The notes under the pieces: generated by a model | What the model saw: the letters and a program-made list of their open reading frames with translations, nothing else | Told to the model about the DNA's origin: nothing | The model's database searches: none | Position numbers and translations under genes: made by a program | Shown here: positions 1-7,106 of the stretch, in pieces | Position numbering within the stretch: position 1 is the stretch's first letter | Layout of the letters: every line of letters begins with the position of its first letter | From: JANMQK01 sp031370485 | Lineage (GTDB): Bacteria > Acidobacteriota > Polarisedimenticolia > Gp22-AA2 | Assembly: GCA_031370485.1 (NCBI GenBank) | Contig: JANMQK010000195.1 | Coordinates: 1-12,998 of the forward strand | Direction of reading: 5' to 3' | Length of the DNA stretch: 12,998 nucleotides

Positions 1-2164
1 GGTCGCGGTCCACCCGGACGCGAAGCACCGGAAGCCCGGTGGTCTGCTCGAGCTTCACGTCAGCCGCCCCGCGGACGGAGGCAACCACCCGGGCGATCTC
101 CTCTCCCTTCTGGCGAAGTGTTTCCAGGTCGTCGCCAAAGAGTTTCACGGCCACGTCCGAGCGCACGCCCGCGATCAACTCGTTGAACCGCATCTCGATT
201 GGCTGCGTGAAGGAGAAGCCGGTCCCGGGGACGTCGGCGAGCAGTGAACTGCTCATTTTCTCGATCAGTTCGCTCTTCGTGCCGACGGTCCACTCGGAGC
301 GGGGTTTCAGCATGACGAATACGTCCGCCAGGTCGATGCCCATCACGTCGGTGGCCACCTCCGGGCTGCCGATCCGGGTCACGACGGTCTTCACCTCCGG
401 GAACCGTCCGAGCACGCGCTCGATGCGTCCGGTGCCCGCCGCAGCCTCCGAAAGCGCGACCGAGGGCATGCGGATCGCGTTGATCGCGATGTCCCCCTCG
501 TCCAGCCGCGGGATGAACTCACCGCCGAGCCGGGTCGCGACGATCCCCGCGGTGGCGAGCAGGACGGCCGCCGCGGCCATGACGGGGACCCTGCGGCGGA
601 GGCAGTGGGCGAGACCCTTCAGGTAGAGAGTTCGCAGCCCGCCGACGAACCGCGGCTCGTGCTTGATCTTCCCGGCCTTGAGGAAAAGCGACGCCGCGAC
701 CGGGATGAGGGTCAGCGTGAGCAGGAGCGAACCGACGAGCGCGAAAATGACCGTGAACGCCATCGGCTTGAACATCTTGCCCTCGATACCTCCAAGGGTG
801 AGGATCGGCAGATAGACAAGGATGATGATGCCCACACCGAACGTCACCGGGCGGACGACCTCGTGGGCCGCCTCGGCCGTGAGCTGGCGAACGGTCTTGC
901 CACGCCCCTCCGGTTCGGCGAGCCGCCGCACGACGTTCTCGATCACCACGACCGCGCCGTCCACGATCAGGCCGAAGTCGATCGCGCCCAGGCTCATCAA
1001 GTTAGCCGAGATGCGCGACTGCAGCATGCCCGTGAAGGCCATGAGCATCGAGAGCGGAATCGCGGAGGCCACGATCAGGCCCGCACGCAGGTTCCCCAGG
1101 AAGGCGAACAGGATGGCGAAGACCAGGAGGCCTCCTTCCAGCAGGTTCTTCTCCACGGTGGCGAGCACCTGACGGACGAAGTGCTCGCGGTCGTAGTAGG
1201 GGACTATCCGTGCCCCCTTCGGCAGGCTGGGCTGCAGCTCCTCGATCGCCTTCCGGACGCGACCCGCAACGGCGAGGGCGTTTTCGCCCGCGAGCATCTG
1301 GGCCATCCCGATCACGGTCTCGCCCTGCCCGTCCTTGGTCGCCGCTCCGATGCGCAGCATCGACCCTTCCCGGACCTGGGCGATGTTCCCGACCGTGACC
1401 GGCGTCCCGCCGGCTCCGGTCTTGAGGACGAGCTTGCGCAGGTCCGCCAGGTCCCGCACCAGCCCTTCGCCCCGGATGACGTACTGCTCCCGGTTGTGCT
1501 CGATGTAACCGCCTCCCGCGTTGCCGGTCCCGCGCTCGACCGCCTCGAAGACTTCCTTGAGCGACAGTCCGTACGAGACGAGGCGGGAGGGGTCCACGAC
1601 GATCTGGTACTGCTTGGGGAGACCGCCCCACACGTTCACTTCCGTCACCCCGGGCACGGCCCGCAGGCGTGGCACGATGTCCCAGTCGAGGATCGTCCGC
1701 CGCTCCATGGGCGACAGGCTTTCGCCTTCGACCGTGAACATGTAGACCTCTCCCAAGCCCGTCGAGACAGGCCCCATCTCCGGGTTGCCGAAGCCGGGAG
1801 GGATTGCCTCCCGTGCCTGGGTTAGGCGCTCGTTGACGAGCTGCCGCGCGAAGTAGACGTTGACATGATCCTCGAACACGACCGTGACCGCTGAGAGCCC
1901 GTAGCGTGAGATCGAGCGGATCTCCACGAGATCGGGCAGGCCGTTCATCGCCGCCTCGATCGGGTAGGTCACGAACTGCTCCATCTCCGCCGGGCCGAGC
2001 GCGGGGGCCTTGGTCAGAATCTGGACCTGCACGTTGGTCACGTCGGGGACGGCGTCGATGGGCAGCTGCGTCAGCGCGTAGCCGCCGCCCGCGACCAGAA
2101 GGACCGCCAGGATGAGAACCAGCGGCCGGTTGTCCAGGCTCCAGTCGACGATGCGCGCCAGCAT
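1..2164 (-). CDS. czcA: CzcA-type heavy-metal efflux RND transporter, C-terminus cut by the window edge
   Basis: Inner-membrane proton-driven pump of a tripartite divalent-cation exporter. Translating the minus strand from the ATG at 2164 gives 721 uninterrupted codons running off the left edge; the family is usually about 1030-1070 residues, so roughly 300 C-terminal residues are missing. The first membrane helix is at residues about 13-32, followed by the porter-domain start LPIDAVPDVTNVQVQILT. The proton-relay helix reads DFGLIVDGAVVVIEN, with D396, D402 and E409. The DFG...DGA...EN pattern is that of the CzcA (divalent-ion) branch rather than monovalent CusA, which has no DFG. The start overlaps the czcB stop by one base (TGATG), and a GGAGG Shine-Dalgarno lies 7 bases before the ATG, indicating coupled translation. 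The exact metal (Zn, Co, Cd, Ni) cannot be read from this. Confidence 0.96.
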   Translation of the reverse strand, partial: MLARIVDWSLDNRPLVLILAVLLVAGGGYALTQLPIDAVPDVTNVQVQILTKAPALGPAEMEQFVTYPIEAAMNGLPDLVEIRSISRYGLSAVTVVFEDHVNVYFARQLVNERLTQAREAIPPGFGNPEMGPVSTGLGEVYMFTVEGESLSPMERRTILDWDIVPRLRAVPGVTEVNVWGGLPKQYQIVVDPSRLVSYGLSLKEVFEAVERGTGNAGGGYIEHNREQYVIRGEGLVRDLADLRKLVLKTGAGGTPVTVGNIAQVREGSMLRIGAATKDGQGETVIGMAQMLAGENALAVAGRVRKAIEELQPSLPKGARIVPYYDREHFVRQVLATVEKNLLEGGLLVFAILFAFLGNLRAGLIVASAIPLSMLMAFTGMLQSRISANLMSLGAIDFGLIVDGAVVVIENVVRRLAEPEGRGKTVRQLTAEAAHEVVRPVTFGVGIIILVYLPILTLGGIEGKMFKPMAFTVIFALVGSLLLTLTLIPVAASLFLKAGKIKHEPRFVGGLRTLYLKGLAHCLRRRVPVMAAAAVLLATAGIVATRLGGEFIPRLDEGDIAINAIRMPSVALSEAAAGTGRIERVLGRFPEVKTVVTRIGSPEVATDVMGIDLADVFVMLKPRSEWTVGTKSELIEKMSSSLLADVPGTGFSFTQPIEMRFNELIAGVRSDVAVKLFGDDLETLRQKGEEIARVVASVRGAADVKLEQTTGLPVLRVRVDRD

Positions 2165-3420
2165 CAGTCCGCCTCCTCGAGCGATCCCTTGGCGAACTCG
2201 GACTTGAGAACGAAGCTGCCTTCGGTCACGACCACCTCATCGGCCTTGACGCCGGAGTACACCTCGGTGAAACCCTCGAAGCTGTGCCCGGTCTCCACCG
2301 CCCGGCGGGCGAAAACCCCGGGTCCCGTCTGGACGAAGACCATCGTCCGGCCCTCCAGCGTCTGGAGGGCGGACTGCGGCACGACGAGGACGGTCTTCCC
2401 TTCGTACGCCTGGGGCACGTCAACCTGGGCCCTGACGAACATGCCCGGCCGCAGCTTCTCGTTCCGGTTGGAGATGGTTGCCCTCACCCTCACCGTGCGG
2501 GTTGCGGAGTCGACGACGCTGCCTATGAAATCGACCTTGCCGGGGAAGGTCTCCTGGGGCCAGGCCTCGCTTCGGATCGTGACGGTGACACCCTCGCGGA
2601 GCAGAGCAAGGTCCTTTTCGTAGGCCTGCAGGAAGACCCACAGGGTGGAAAGGTCGGCGAGTGTCAGGAGCGGCTGCAGGGCCTCGAAGAGCGCGCCGGG
2701 AGTCACCTTGCGTTCGATCACCCGGCCGGCGAAGGGGGCCCGCAGCGCCAGAGTCGCCCCGTCCCCTGCCGTGTCGAACGGCTCGCCCGGCTTGACCAGG
2801 GCTCGCAGCCGCTCGACCTGGTCCTGGCTCTCGCCGAGGAGGTGAAGAGTGCGCTCTGCCGAATCGACCGCGGCCTTCTTCGAGAAGTAGTCCCCTTCCC
2901 GCGCCTGGAACTCGCCCGCGCTGATCGCCTTTGCCTCGACGAGCGCCTTGGCGCGGTCGTAGGCTCGGGTGGAGACATGCAGCGCCGACAACTCCCGGAC
3001 GAATTCCTCGCGGGAACGGCCCAGCTCGACGCTCTCGATGGTGACGAGGATGTCTCCCTGGCGGACGCGGGCGCCCAGGTCGACGGGGATCGACACCGCA
3101 CGCCCGCGGACGTTGGCCCCCACATGCAGCAGCTTGTTCTCGTTGTAATTCACGGTCCCGTTCAGGACCAGAAGGTGCTCGAGGTTGACGGGACGCACTT
3201 TCCAGGTGTCGACGCCCGCTTCGGCGATCGCGGCCGAGGTCAGTTGGACTGTTTCCGGCATTCCCTCGTGGTTCCCAGCGCCCGACGGATCGGGTCGGGT
3301 CTGCGCGGGCTCGGGGCTTGGGGCCGCACCGGCCGGGGACTCGCCGGGGCCGCGGTTACAGGCCGCCAGAACGGCGATGACAAGGACGAGGGCGAAAGAG
3401 CTTGAGCATCTCAGGTTCAT
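2164..3420 (-). CDS. czcB: CzcB/CusB-type RND periplasmic adaptor (membrane fusion lipoprotein)
   Basis: Periplasmic adaptor of 418 residues linking the RND pump to the outer-membrane channel. The N-terminus has a hydrophobic stretch (residues 8-20) ending in the lipobox LAAC, so C21 is the likely lipidated cysteine. A Pro/Gly-rich linker (22-55) follows. The two lipoyl-like half-motifs are near 98-130 (GRAVSIPVDLGARVRQGDIL) and 222-256, enclosing a coiled-coil hairpin (about 133-206). The beta-barrel (259-335) contains the family segment RPGMFV, and a membrane-proximal domain follows. Length and domain order are normal for the family. It starts 6 bases after the czcC stop, with a GGGAG-type ribosome site. 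There is no His-rich N-terminal metal-binding region as in some CzcB proteins, so export specificity is not suggested by the adaptor. Confidence 0.95.
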   Translation of the reverse strand: MNLRCSSSFALVLVIAVLAACNRGPGESPAGAAPSPEPAQTRPDPSGAGNHEGMPETVQLTSAAIAEAGVDTWKVRPVNLEHLLVLNGTVNYNENKLLHVGANVRGRAVSIPVDLGARVRQGDILVTIESVELGRSREEFVRELSALHVSTRAYDRAKALVEAKAISAGEFQAREGDYFSKKAAVDSAERTLHLLGESQDQVERLRALVKPGEPFDTAGDGATLALRAPFAGRVIERKVTPGALFEALQPLLTLADLSTLWVFLQAYEKDLALLREGVTVTIRSEAWPQETFPGKVDFIGSVVDSATRTVRVRATISNRNEKLRPGMFVRAQVDVPQAYEGKTVLVVPQSALQTLEGRTMVFVQTGPGVFARRAVETGHSFEGFTEVYSGVKADEVVVTEGSFVLKSEFAKGSLEEAD

Positions 3421-3426
3421 GAGTTT

Positions 3427-4680
3427 CTATCTCCCGGGGATGAAATCAGGACCGACCAGGCGCTGGACCTCCGCCAGCGCCAGGGCCACGCCCAGCCGCG
3501 ATGCGGCGGCCTCGCGTTGGGTCTCACGGAACGTGCGTTGCGCGTCGAGCAGGTCGAGGAGCGATGTTTCCCCCTCGGTGTAGCTGAACCGCGCCAGCTC
3601 GAGGCTCCGGGCGGCCGCCGGAAGAAGGTCGCGTTCGAGGATCTCCGCCTGCCCTGAAGCGTTTTCCAGTTCCTTGCGCGCCCGCTCGAGGGCGACGAGC
3701 AGATCCACCCGCGTCCTCTCGCTCCCGGCCGTGGCGAGCGACGACGCGGCCCCGGCCCGGGCGATTTCGCCGCGATGGGCGTTCCAGAGCGGGATTCGGA
3801 GGCCAACGGAGAGGCCGCTTGCCTCTTTGTCGATCTCTTCGTTCCGGAAGGCTGTCACGTCGAGGTCTGGAACCCGCCCCCGCCGCGATGCCGAGAAAAG
3901 CGCCGCCTCGCGCGCTGCTGACGCCCGTGCGCCCCTCAGGAGCGGGTTCAAGTGTTCGAGGCGGTCGCGGAGAAGGGCGGAATCCACCGGCGGCACCGGG
4001 CCGGGCAGCCCGCCCGCGAGGACAAGCGGCCGCGGAAGCGGATCGACCGCGAGCGTGCGCAGCACCGCTTCGGCGGCCTCGGACTCGCGTTCGAGCGAAC
4101 GGCGCACGCGCTGCTGCCGGAGCCACTCGACCTCGGCCTTGATCCGGTCGACTTCGCGAGACTCGCCCAGTTCGGCTCGCTTCGCGATGAGGTCGCGCAG
4201 TGAAAGGGCGTCCGTTTCCGCAGCCCGCGAGATTTCAACGCCTTCCCGGGCGTGGAGCAGCCTTGCGAACATCGAGCGCGCCTCGATGGTCACCTCCCAC
4301 CGGGCCGCGTCCCCCTCCGCCCGGAGAGCGTCGGCGGCCCGGTCGGCGGCTCGGATGTTCGCCGCGAACCTGCCCGGCCAGGGAAAGGTCTGGGTCACAG
4401 AGATGCCGCTCTCGGCCCCGTCGAGGCTCGATCCTTCCGTGGCTCGCCCGCGGCCGCGTGACACGCCCACTTCAGGGTCCGGTAGAAGTCGGGCGTCCTT
4501 ACTCTCGGCTGCCGCGGCATCGTCGAGCGAGGTCGCCTGGCGGATCGCGGGATGGGCGCAGAGAACGATCCGCACATAACTTTCCATGTCGAGCGATTCT
4601 TCCGGTGCGGCGCCGAAGGCAACATCCAAGGCCGGCACCAGGCACAGCATGAGGGCGCAAAGAAAAGACCAGGGCAGCAC
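3427..4680 (-). CDS. czcC: CzcC/TolC-family outer-membrane efflux channel protein
   Basis: Outer-membrane channel subunit of 417 residues, completing the czcCBA export system. Residues 1-24 form a signal peptide (hydrophobic LCALMLCLVPALDVAF, likely cleavage after AFGA). There is no lipobox at that site. Two tandem OEP-type coiled-coil halves follow (about 40-235 and 240-410), with typical segments ISVTQTFPWPGRF near the first beta hairpin, SVGLRIPLWNAHRGEIARA at the second, and YTEGETSLLDLLDAQRTFRE near the C-terminal helix; the last is characteristic of TolC/CzcC proteins. The chosen start is GTG at 4680 with GGGGAGG four bases upstream, a slightly short spacing; an internal ATG at residue 11 would leave a poor signal peptide. 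It lies 51 bases downstream of the small Cys-rich gene and 6 bases upstream of czcB. Confidence 0.94.
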   Translation of the reverse strand: MLPWSFLCALMLCLVPALDVAFGAAPEESLDMESYVRIVLCAHPAIRQATSLDDAAAAESKDARLLPDPEVGVSRGRGRATEGSSLDGAESGISVTQTFPWPGRFAANIRAADRAADALRAEGDAARWEVTIEARSMFARLLHAREGVEISRAAETDALSLRDLIAKRAELGESREVDRIKAEVEWLRQQRVRRSLERESEAAEAVLRTLAVDPLPRPLVLAGGLPGPVPPVDSALLRDRLEHLNPLLRGARASAAREAALFSASRRGRVPDLDVTAFRNEEIDKEASGLSVGLRIPLWNAHRGEIARAGAASSLATAGSERTRVDLLVALERARKELENASGQAEILERDLLPAAARSLELARFSYTEGETSLLDLLDAQRTFRETQREAAASRLGVALALAEVQRLVGPDFIPGR

Positions 4681-4731
4681 AAGTCCTCCCCGTTATGAAA
4701 GAGTTTTTCAGGCGGACGGGATTCGAATCAG

Positions 4732-5046
4732 CTAGAGGACAGGCTTGGGGACGTGGTCCGGCACGAACAAGGTGCCCGGAATCAATCGCAGGGCAGGGGA
4801 GACCGGAACATCGGGGATGAGGCCAAGCGTTTCAGCGGGAGCGTGATGGTCCGGTGCGAGCGTGGTTGAACAGCAAAAACAGTCCGGAACGCAGGTTTCC
4901 GAGCACGGGTCAGCCGGACCCGTCGGCGATGCCGTTGAGATCTGCAGGACGCCGGAAGCGTTCAGCGAGTCACAGGAAGCGTCGTCGATGTCGAGGCCGA
5001 TGACCGCCAGAAGGACTAGGGCCGCTATTTTGAACGAAACACGCAC
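4732..5046 (-). CDS. small secreted Cys/His-rich protein leading the czc operon, function unknown
   Basis: A 104-residue protein I cannot assign to a named family. Residues 1-24 look like a signal peptide (basic MRVSFK, then AALVLLAVIGL). The mature part carries a compact cysteine cluster, C48, C52, C56, C58 and C59 (CSETCVPDCFCC), followed by HH at 67-68 and another His at 98; the C-terminal third is Pro-rich. Such soft ligands in a predicted periplasmic protein suggest metal binding. It is the first gene after a clear promoter and precedes czcC by 51 bases on the same strand, which supports a role as a metal buffer, chaperone or sensor for the pump, analogous in position (not in sequence) to CzcI/CzcE/CnrX-type accessory proteins. 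The GTG start at 5046 has an AAGGAG site 7 bases upstream, supporting it as a real gene. Function is inference. Confidence 0.78.
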   Translation of the reverse strand: MRVSFKIAALVLLAVIGLDIDDASCDSLNASGVLQISTASPTGPADPCSETCVPDCFCCSTTLAPDHHAPAETLGLIPDVPVSPALRLIPGTLFVPDHVPKPVL

Positions 5047-5053
5047 TCCGTCA

Positions 5054-5059
5054 CTCCTT
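5054..5059 (-). promoter_or_regulatory. ribosome binding site of the Cys-rich small protein
   Basis: AAGGAG on the minus strand, 7 bases before the GTG at 5046. It decides in favour of this non-ATG start and supports translation of the short gene. Confidence 0.75.
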
Positions 5060-5071
5060 CATCCCTTTCGG

Positions 5072-5130
5072 CCGGCCTTTGAACGAGGCGCGGGACGCGG
5101 CCTTCAGACGCTGGGGAGTATAAAGGCCGG
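5072..5130. repeat. 9-bp inverted repeat and extra half-site around the czc promoter and leader
   Basis: CCGGCCTTT at 5072-5080 and its exact reverse complement AAAGGCCGG at 5122-5130 flank the transcription start region. A shorter direct copy, CGGCCTT, lies at 5098-5104. The GGCC cores are spaced 25 and 26 bases apart, and the distal copy lies inside the promoter spacer next to the -10. This arrangement would suit an operator for a dimeric regulator. GGCC is common in DNA this GC-rich, so chance is possible. Confidence 0.35.
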
Positions 5131-5145
5131 GGGCCCTCAATGCAA
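5117..5145 (-). promoter_or_regulatory. sigma70-like promoter of the czc operon
   Basis: On the minus strand, a -35 hexamer TTGCAT (5140-5145) and a -10 hexamer TATACT (5117-5122) are separated by exactly 17 bases. Transcription should begin near 5110, giving an untranslated leader of about 63 bases before the GTG at 5046. The -35 begins 4 bases beyond the stop codon of the upstream signalling gene (5149-5151), so the metal operon has its own promoter despite lying on the same strand as that gene. The spacer is GC-rich and contains an imperfect dyad (AGGGCC...GGCCTT). Confidence 0.72.
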
Positions 5146-5148
5146 ACG

Positions 5149-5730
5149 CTAACGGGGAATCTGTCCCGATGACTTGGTTGCTTTTTCCTGAAACTCCTCG
5201 AGGAGGGTCATCAGGCGGTCGGACTCCTTGACCAGGAGCTCGACCGTCCGGCGCCCGCTCTCGTCGGGCGGCGAGATCTTCGCGATCGAGCGTGCCAGGG
5301 CGTGGAGGGTCGTCACCGGCTGGGCCAGGTCGTGGACCAGATCGCGGTAGGCGCGGTAGAAGCCGAGCCGAATAAGCGCGGCCAGCGTGGCCACCGTTTC
5401 GCCCGGCCCGGGGGGGCGGCCGATTGTCCACCATGCGTCCTCGTGCCAGCCCTCCGGAAGCGCCGGGGACGGGCCGCCTCCCAGGATGATCAGCGGGAAG
5501 GACGCCCGGCCCTTGTGCCGCTCCAGCTGGCGGATGATTTCCTTGTAGCGCTCGGCGGGCAGGTCGTGGTCGAGGATCAGTGCGCCGGGGGGTGCACCGG
5601 CAAGCCCGCGGGCCGCATCCCGGCTGCCGCACTCGCCGGCGCGATAGCCCGCCCTCTCGAGGATGCCGGTCAGGGGACCGGTGACGTCATCGTCGTCCGA
5701 GACGATGAGAACGCGCCGCTCCTCATTCAT
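5149..5730 (-). CDS. receiver-like domain fused to a DHp-like histidine-phosphotransfer helix pair, no kinase domain
   Basis: A 193-residue signalling protein. Residues 5-120 resemble a response-regulator receiver: an acidic cluster at D12-D15 after the first strand (RVLIVSDDD) and the phospho-acceptor-like D54 in LILDHDLP. The usual Thr/Ser after the fourth strand is replaced by Gly (PLIILGGG), and the invariant Lys before Pro appears as Arg (IGRPP, R104), so the switch may be degenerate. Residues 123-182 form two helices with an H-box-like motif, LVHDLAQPVTTLHAL (H133, D134, P138), as in HisKA dimerisation domains. The protein then ends: there is no N, G1 or G2 ATP-binding box. It could be a phosphotransfer adaptor (Spo0B/ChpT-like idea) or a regulatory scaffold. 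The ATG at 5730 overlaps the dCMP deaminase stop by 8 bases. Its stop lies just before the czc promoter. Confidence 0.75.
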   Translation of the reverse strand: MNEERRVLIVSDDDDVTGPLTGILERAGYRAGECGSRDAARGLAGAPPGALILDHDLPAERYKEIIRQLERHKGRASFPLIILGGGPSPALPEGWHEDAWWTIGRPPGPGETVATLAALIRLGFYRAYRDLVHDLAQPVTTLHALARSIAKISPPDESGRRTVELLVKESDRLMTLLEEFQEKATKSSGQIPR

Positions 5731-6319
5731 CGGGCGGGCGCCAGTCGCAGCCTCCCGCGGGGCCGGTCCGGGCGGCGCCTTCCCGGCCTTTGCCCGAGGC
5801 GGCCTCGCCCAGGGCCACCAGCGCGATGCCGACCTCGCGGGACACCTTGAGGCTCTTTTTATCGCGGTAGAACTCGCCGTAGTAGATGGTGCGGATGCCC
5901 GCGTTGGCGATCAGCTTGAAACAGTTCCAGCAGGGGCTGGCCGTCGTGTAGATCTCGGCGCCGTCGATCATGACGCCGTTCTTCGCGGCCTGGAGAATCG
6001 CGTTCGCCTCGGCGTGGATCGTGGCGACGCAGTGTTCGTTGTCGATGTCGTGCCCCACGTCGTCGCAATGGGGCCGGCCCCGGATGGAGCCGTTGTAGCC
6101 GGTCGACAGGATCGTCTTGTCGCGGACGATGACCGCCCCGACATGCTTGCGGTCGCAGGTGGAGCGGGTCGCGACCTGCGAGGCGATGTTCATGAAGTAA
6201 GTGTGCCAGTCGACGCGCCGCGAGGCGGACGCGGCCGCGCCTGCAGTCGAGCGCGCGGCTGCGCGCTCGGGGGCGCGCCCATTTCGCCGGCGCGCCGGTC
6301 GGGAGCCGGCTGCTTTCAC
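5723..6319 (-). CDS. deoxycytidylate (dCMP) deaminase with a basic N-terminal extension
   Basis: Zinc enzyme converting dCMP to dUMP for dTTP synthesis in the cytoplasm. The core (about 37-172) begins with WHTYFMNIASQVATRSTCDR and carries the zinc-site motifs H102-A-E104 and P129-C130-W-N-C133, plus the family segments GYNGSIRG and HCDDVGHD, typical of dCMP deaminases and ComEB-like proteins. An Arg/Ala-rich extension of about 35 residues precedes the core, and a Gly-rich tail follows it. The start is GTG at 6319: no other usable start codon occurs in frame before the conserved Trp38, and GGAGGG lies 5 bases upstream. It begins 16 bases after the cyclophilin stop and overlaps the next gene by 8 bases, so it is probably cotranscribed with both. 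A related tRNA or cytidine deaminase is less likely given the HCDD/HAE/PCxxC pattern. Confidence 0.93.
   Translation of the reverse strand: MKAAGSRPARRRNGRAPERAAARSTAGAAASASRRVDWHTYFMNIASQVATRSTCDRKHVGAVIVRDKTILSTGYNGSIRGRPHCDDVGHDIDNEHCVATIHAEANAILQAAKNGVMIDGAEIYTTASPCWNCFKLIANAGIRTIYYGEFYRDKKSLKVSREVGIALVALGEAASGKGREGAARTGPAGGCDWRPPDE
6231..6298. repeat. cluster of perfect palindromes inside the start of the dCMP deaminase gene
   Basis: Four perfect dyads lie within 68 bases: GCGGCCGC (6231-6238), a 9-bp stem with a 4-base loop (6248-6256 paired with 6261-6269), GGGCGCGCCC (6271-6280) and CCGGCGCGCCGG (6287-6298). They all fall in the Arg/Ala-rich extension of the deaminase, just downstream of its start codon, and would form strong mRNA hairpins there. 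Confidence 0.6.
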
Positions 6320-6335
6320 GCCATCCCTCCGGGCT

Positions 6336-6995
6336 TCAGCGGGTTTCGACCGTCACCGACTCCATGACGACGTTCTTCAGCGGACGGTCCCCCTTGTCCT
6401 TGGGGGTCAGGGAGATCTTGTCCACCACGTCCATGCCTTCGAGGACGCGGCCGAAGATGGTGTACTTGTTATCCAGGAAGGGGGAGGCTTTCTGCACGAT
6501 GAAGAACTGGCAGGAGCCGCTGTTCACGTCGGTGCCGCGGGCGGTCGAGAGCATGCCACGATCGTGGCTGTACTTCGTGGTGAACTCGGCCTGCATCTTG
6601 CGCGGCCCGTCGCCGGTGCCGTCGTTCGTGGGGTCGTTGTCCTTCGAGAGCGGGTCGCCCCCCTGGATCATGAAGCCGTTGATCACGCGGTGGAAGGTGG
6701 TCCCGTTGTAGAAGCCGGTTTTCGCGAGGTCCTTGAAATTCTCGACCATCTTGGGCGCCACGTCCGGCAGGAACTCAAAGACGATGGTGCCCATGCTGGT
6801 CTTGATCACGGCGACCTCCTTCTTCGCGGGACTCTCCACCTTTGTCTCCTTCTTGGCTGCGGGCTGGGGCGCGGCTGGCGTTGTCGGCGTCCCCTGGCCG
6901 AAGGCCAGCGCGGCGCCGAACGCCGCGAACGCCAGGGTGGCGGCAGTCGGGAAGACAGGTCGTACGCGTCTCCCGGGGATTGACGGCATGCTCAT
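6336..6995 (-). CDS. secreted cyclophilin-type peptidyl-prolyl cis-trans isomerase
   Basis: Protein-folding catalyst of 219 residues acting on Xaa-Pro bonds, predicted to be exported. Residues 1-33 make a Sec-type signal peptide (basic GRRVR, then TAATLAFAAFGAALAFG), followed by a Pro/Lys-rich linker (35-60) and a complete cyclophilin domain (61-219). Active-site residues are present: F101-H102-R103, F108-M109-Q111 (NGFMIQGGD) and Q163-F164-F165. The position of human CypA Trp121 is Phe173 (FLDNKYTIFG), as is common in bacterial enzymes with low cyclosporin affinity. An in-frame ATG at 7085 would add 30 residues with no signal-peptide character and lies upstream of the likely promoter; the ATG at 6995 has AAGGAGG 7 bases upstream, so it was chosen. 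First gene of a unit with the dCMP deaminase and the receiver-DHp protein. Confidence 0.94.
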   Translation of the reverse strand: MSMPSIPGRRVRPVFPTAATLAFAAFGAALAFGQGTPTTPAAPQPAAKKETKVESPAKKEVAVIKTSMGTIVFEFLPDVAPKMVENFKDLAKTGFYNGTTFHRVINGFMIQGGDPLSKDNDPTNDGTGDGPRKMQAEFTTKYSHDRGMLSTARGTDVNSGSCQFFIVQKASPFLDNKYTIFGRVLEGMDVVDKISLTPKDKGDRPLKNVVMESVTVETR

Positions 6996-7002
6996 CGGCT
7001 CT

Positions 7003-7009
7003 CCTCCTT
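7003..7009 (-). promoter_or_regulatory. ribosome binding site fixing the cyclophilin start
   Basis: AAGGAGG on the minus strand, 7 bases before the ATG at 6995. It decides against the longer in-frame start at 7085. Confidence 0.85.
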
Positions 7010-7064
7010 GCCGGGCGCAACGGCGCTCCGGATTTTCACGGTTTGGAATCGCAAAGGACGCCGG

Positions 7065-7073
7065 ATTGTAGCA
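7065..7073 (-). promoter_or_regulatory. extended -10 promoter of the cyclophilin unit
   Basis: TGCTACAAT on the minus strand is an extended -10 (TGn plus TACAAT), about 70 bases before the cyclophilin ATG. No good -35 is seen 17 bases upstream, which is tolerable for extended -10 promoters. It is back-to-back with the nuclease promoter. Confidence 0.5.
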
Positions 7074-7106
7074 GAAGGGGTCCATCGCGGCCAGCGTCCG
7101 GACGCG

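Noticed and set aside
605..1825. Long plus-strand open frame (406 codons) opposite czcA
   Set aside because: It is antisense to a clear RND pump sequence, is rich in His/Arg/Asp/Gln as expected from the complement of GC-biased codons, and resembles no protein family.
2284..3405. Plus-strand open frame of 373 codons opposite czcB
   Set aside because: Shadow of czcB on the other strand; no recognisable domain or ribosome site.
4681..4731. Regulatory element between the Cys-rich gene and czcC
   Set aside because: Apart from the czcC ribosome site, the 51 bases show no convincing hairpin, T-run or promoter.
6271..6298. Palindromes as a recombination or attachment site
   Set aside because: No integrase, flanking direct repeat or tRNA is present; simple GC-rich palindromes are expected occasionally in such DNA.
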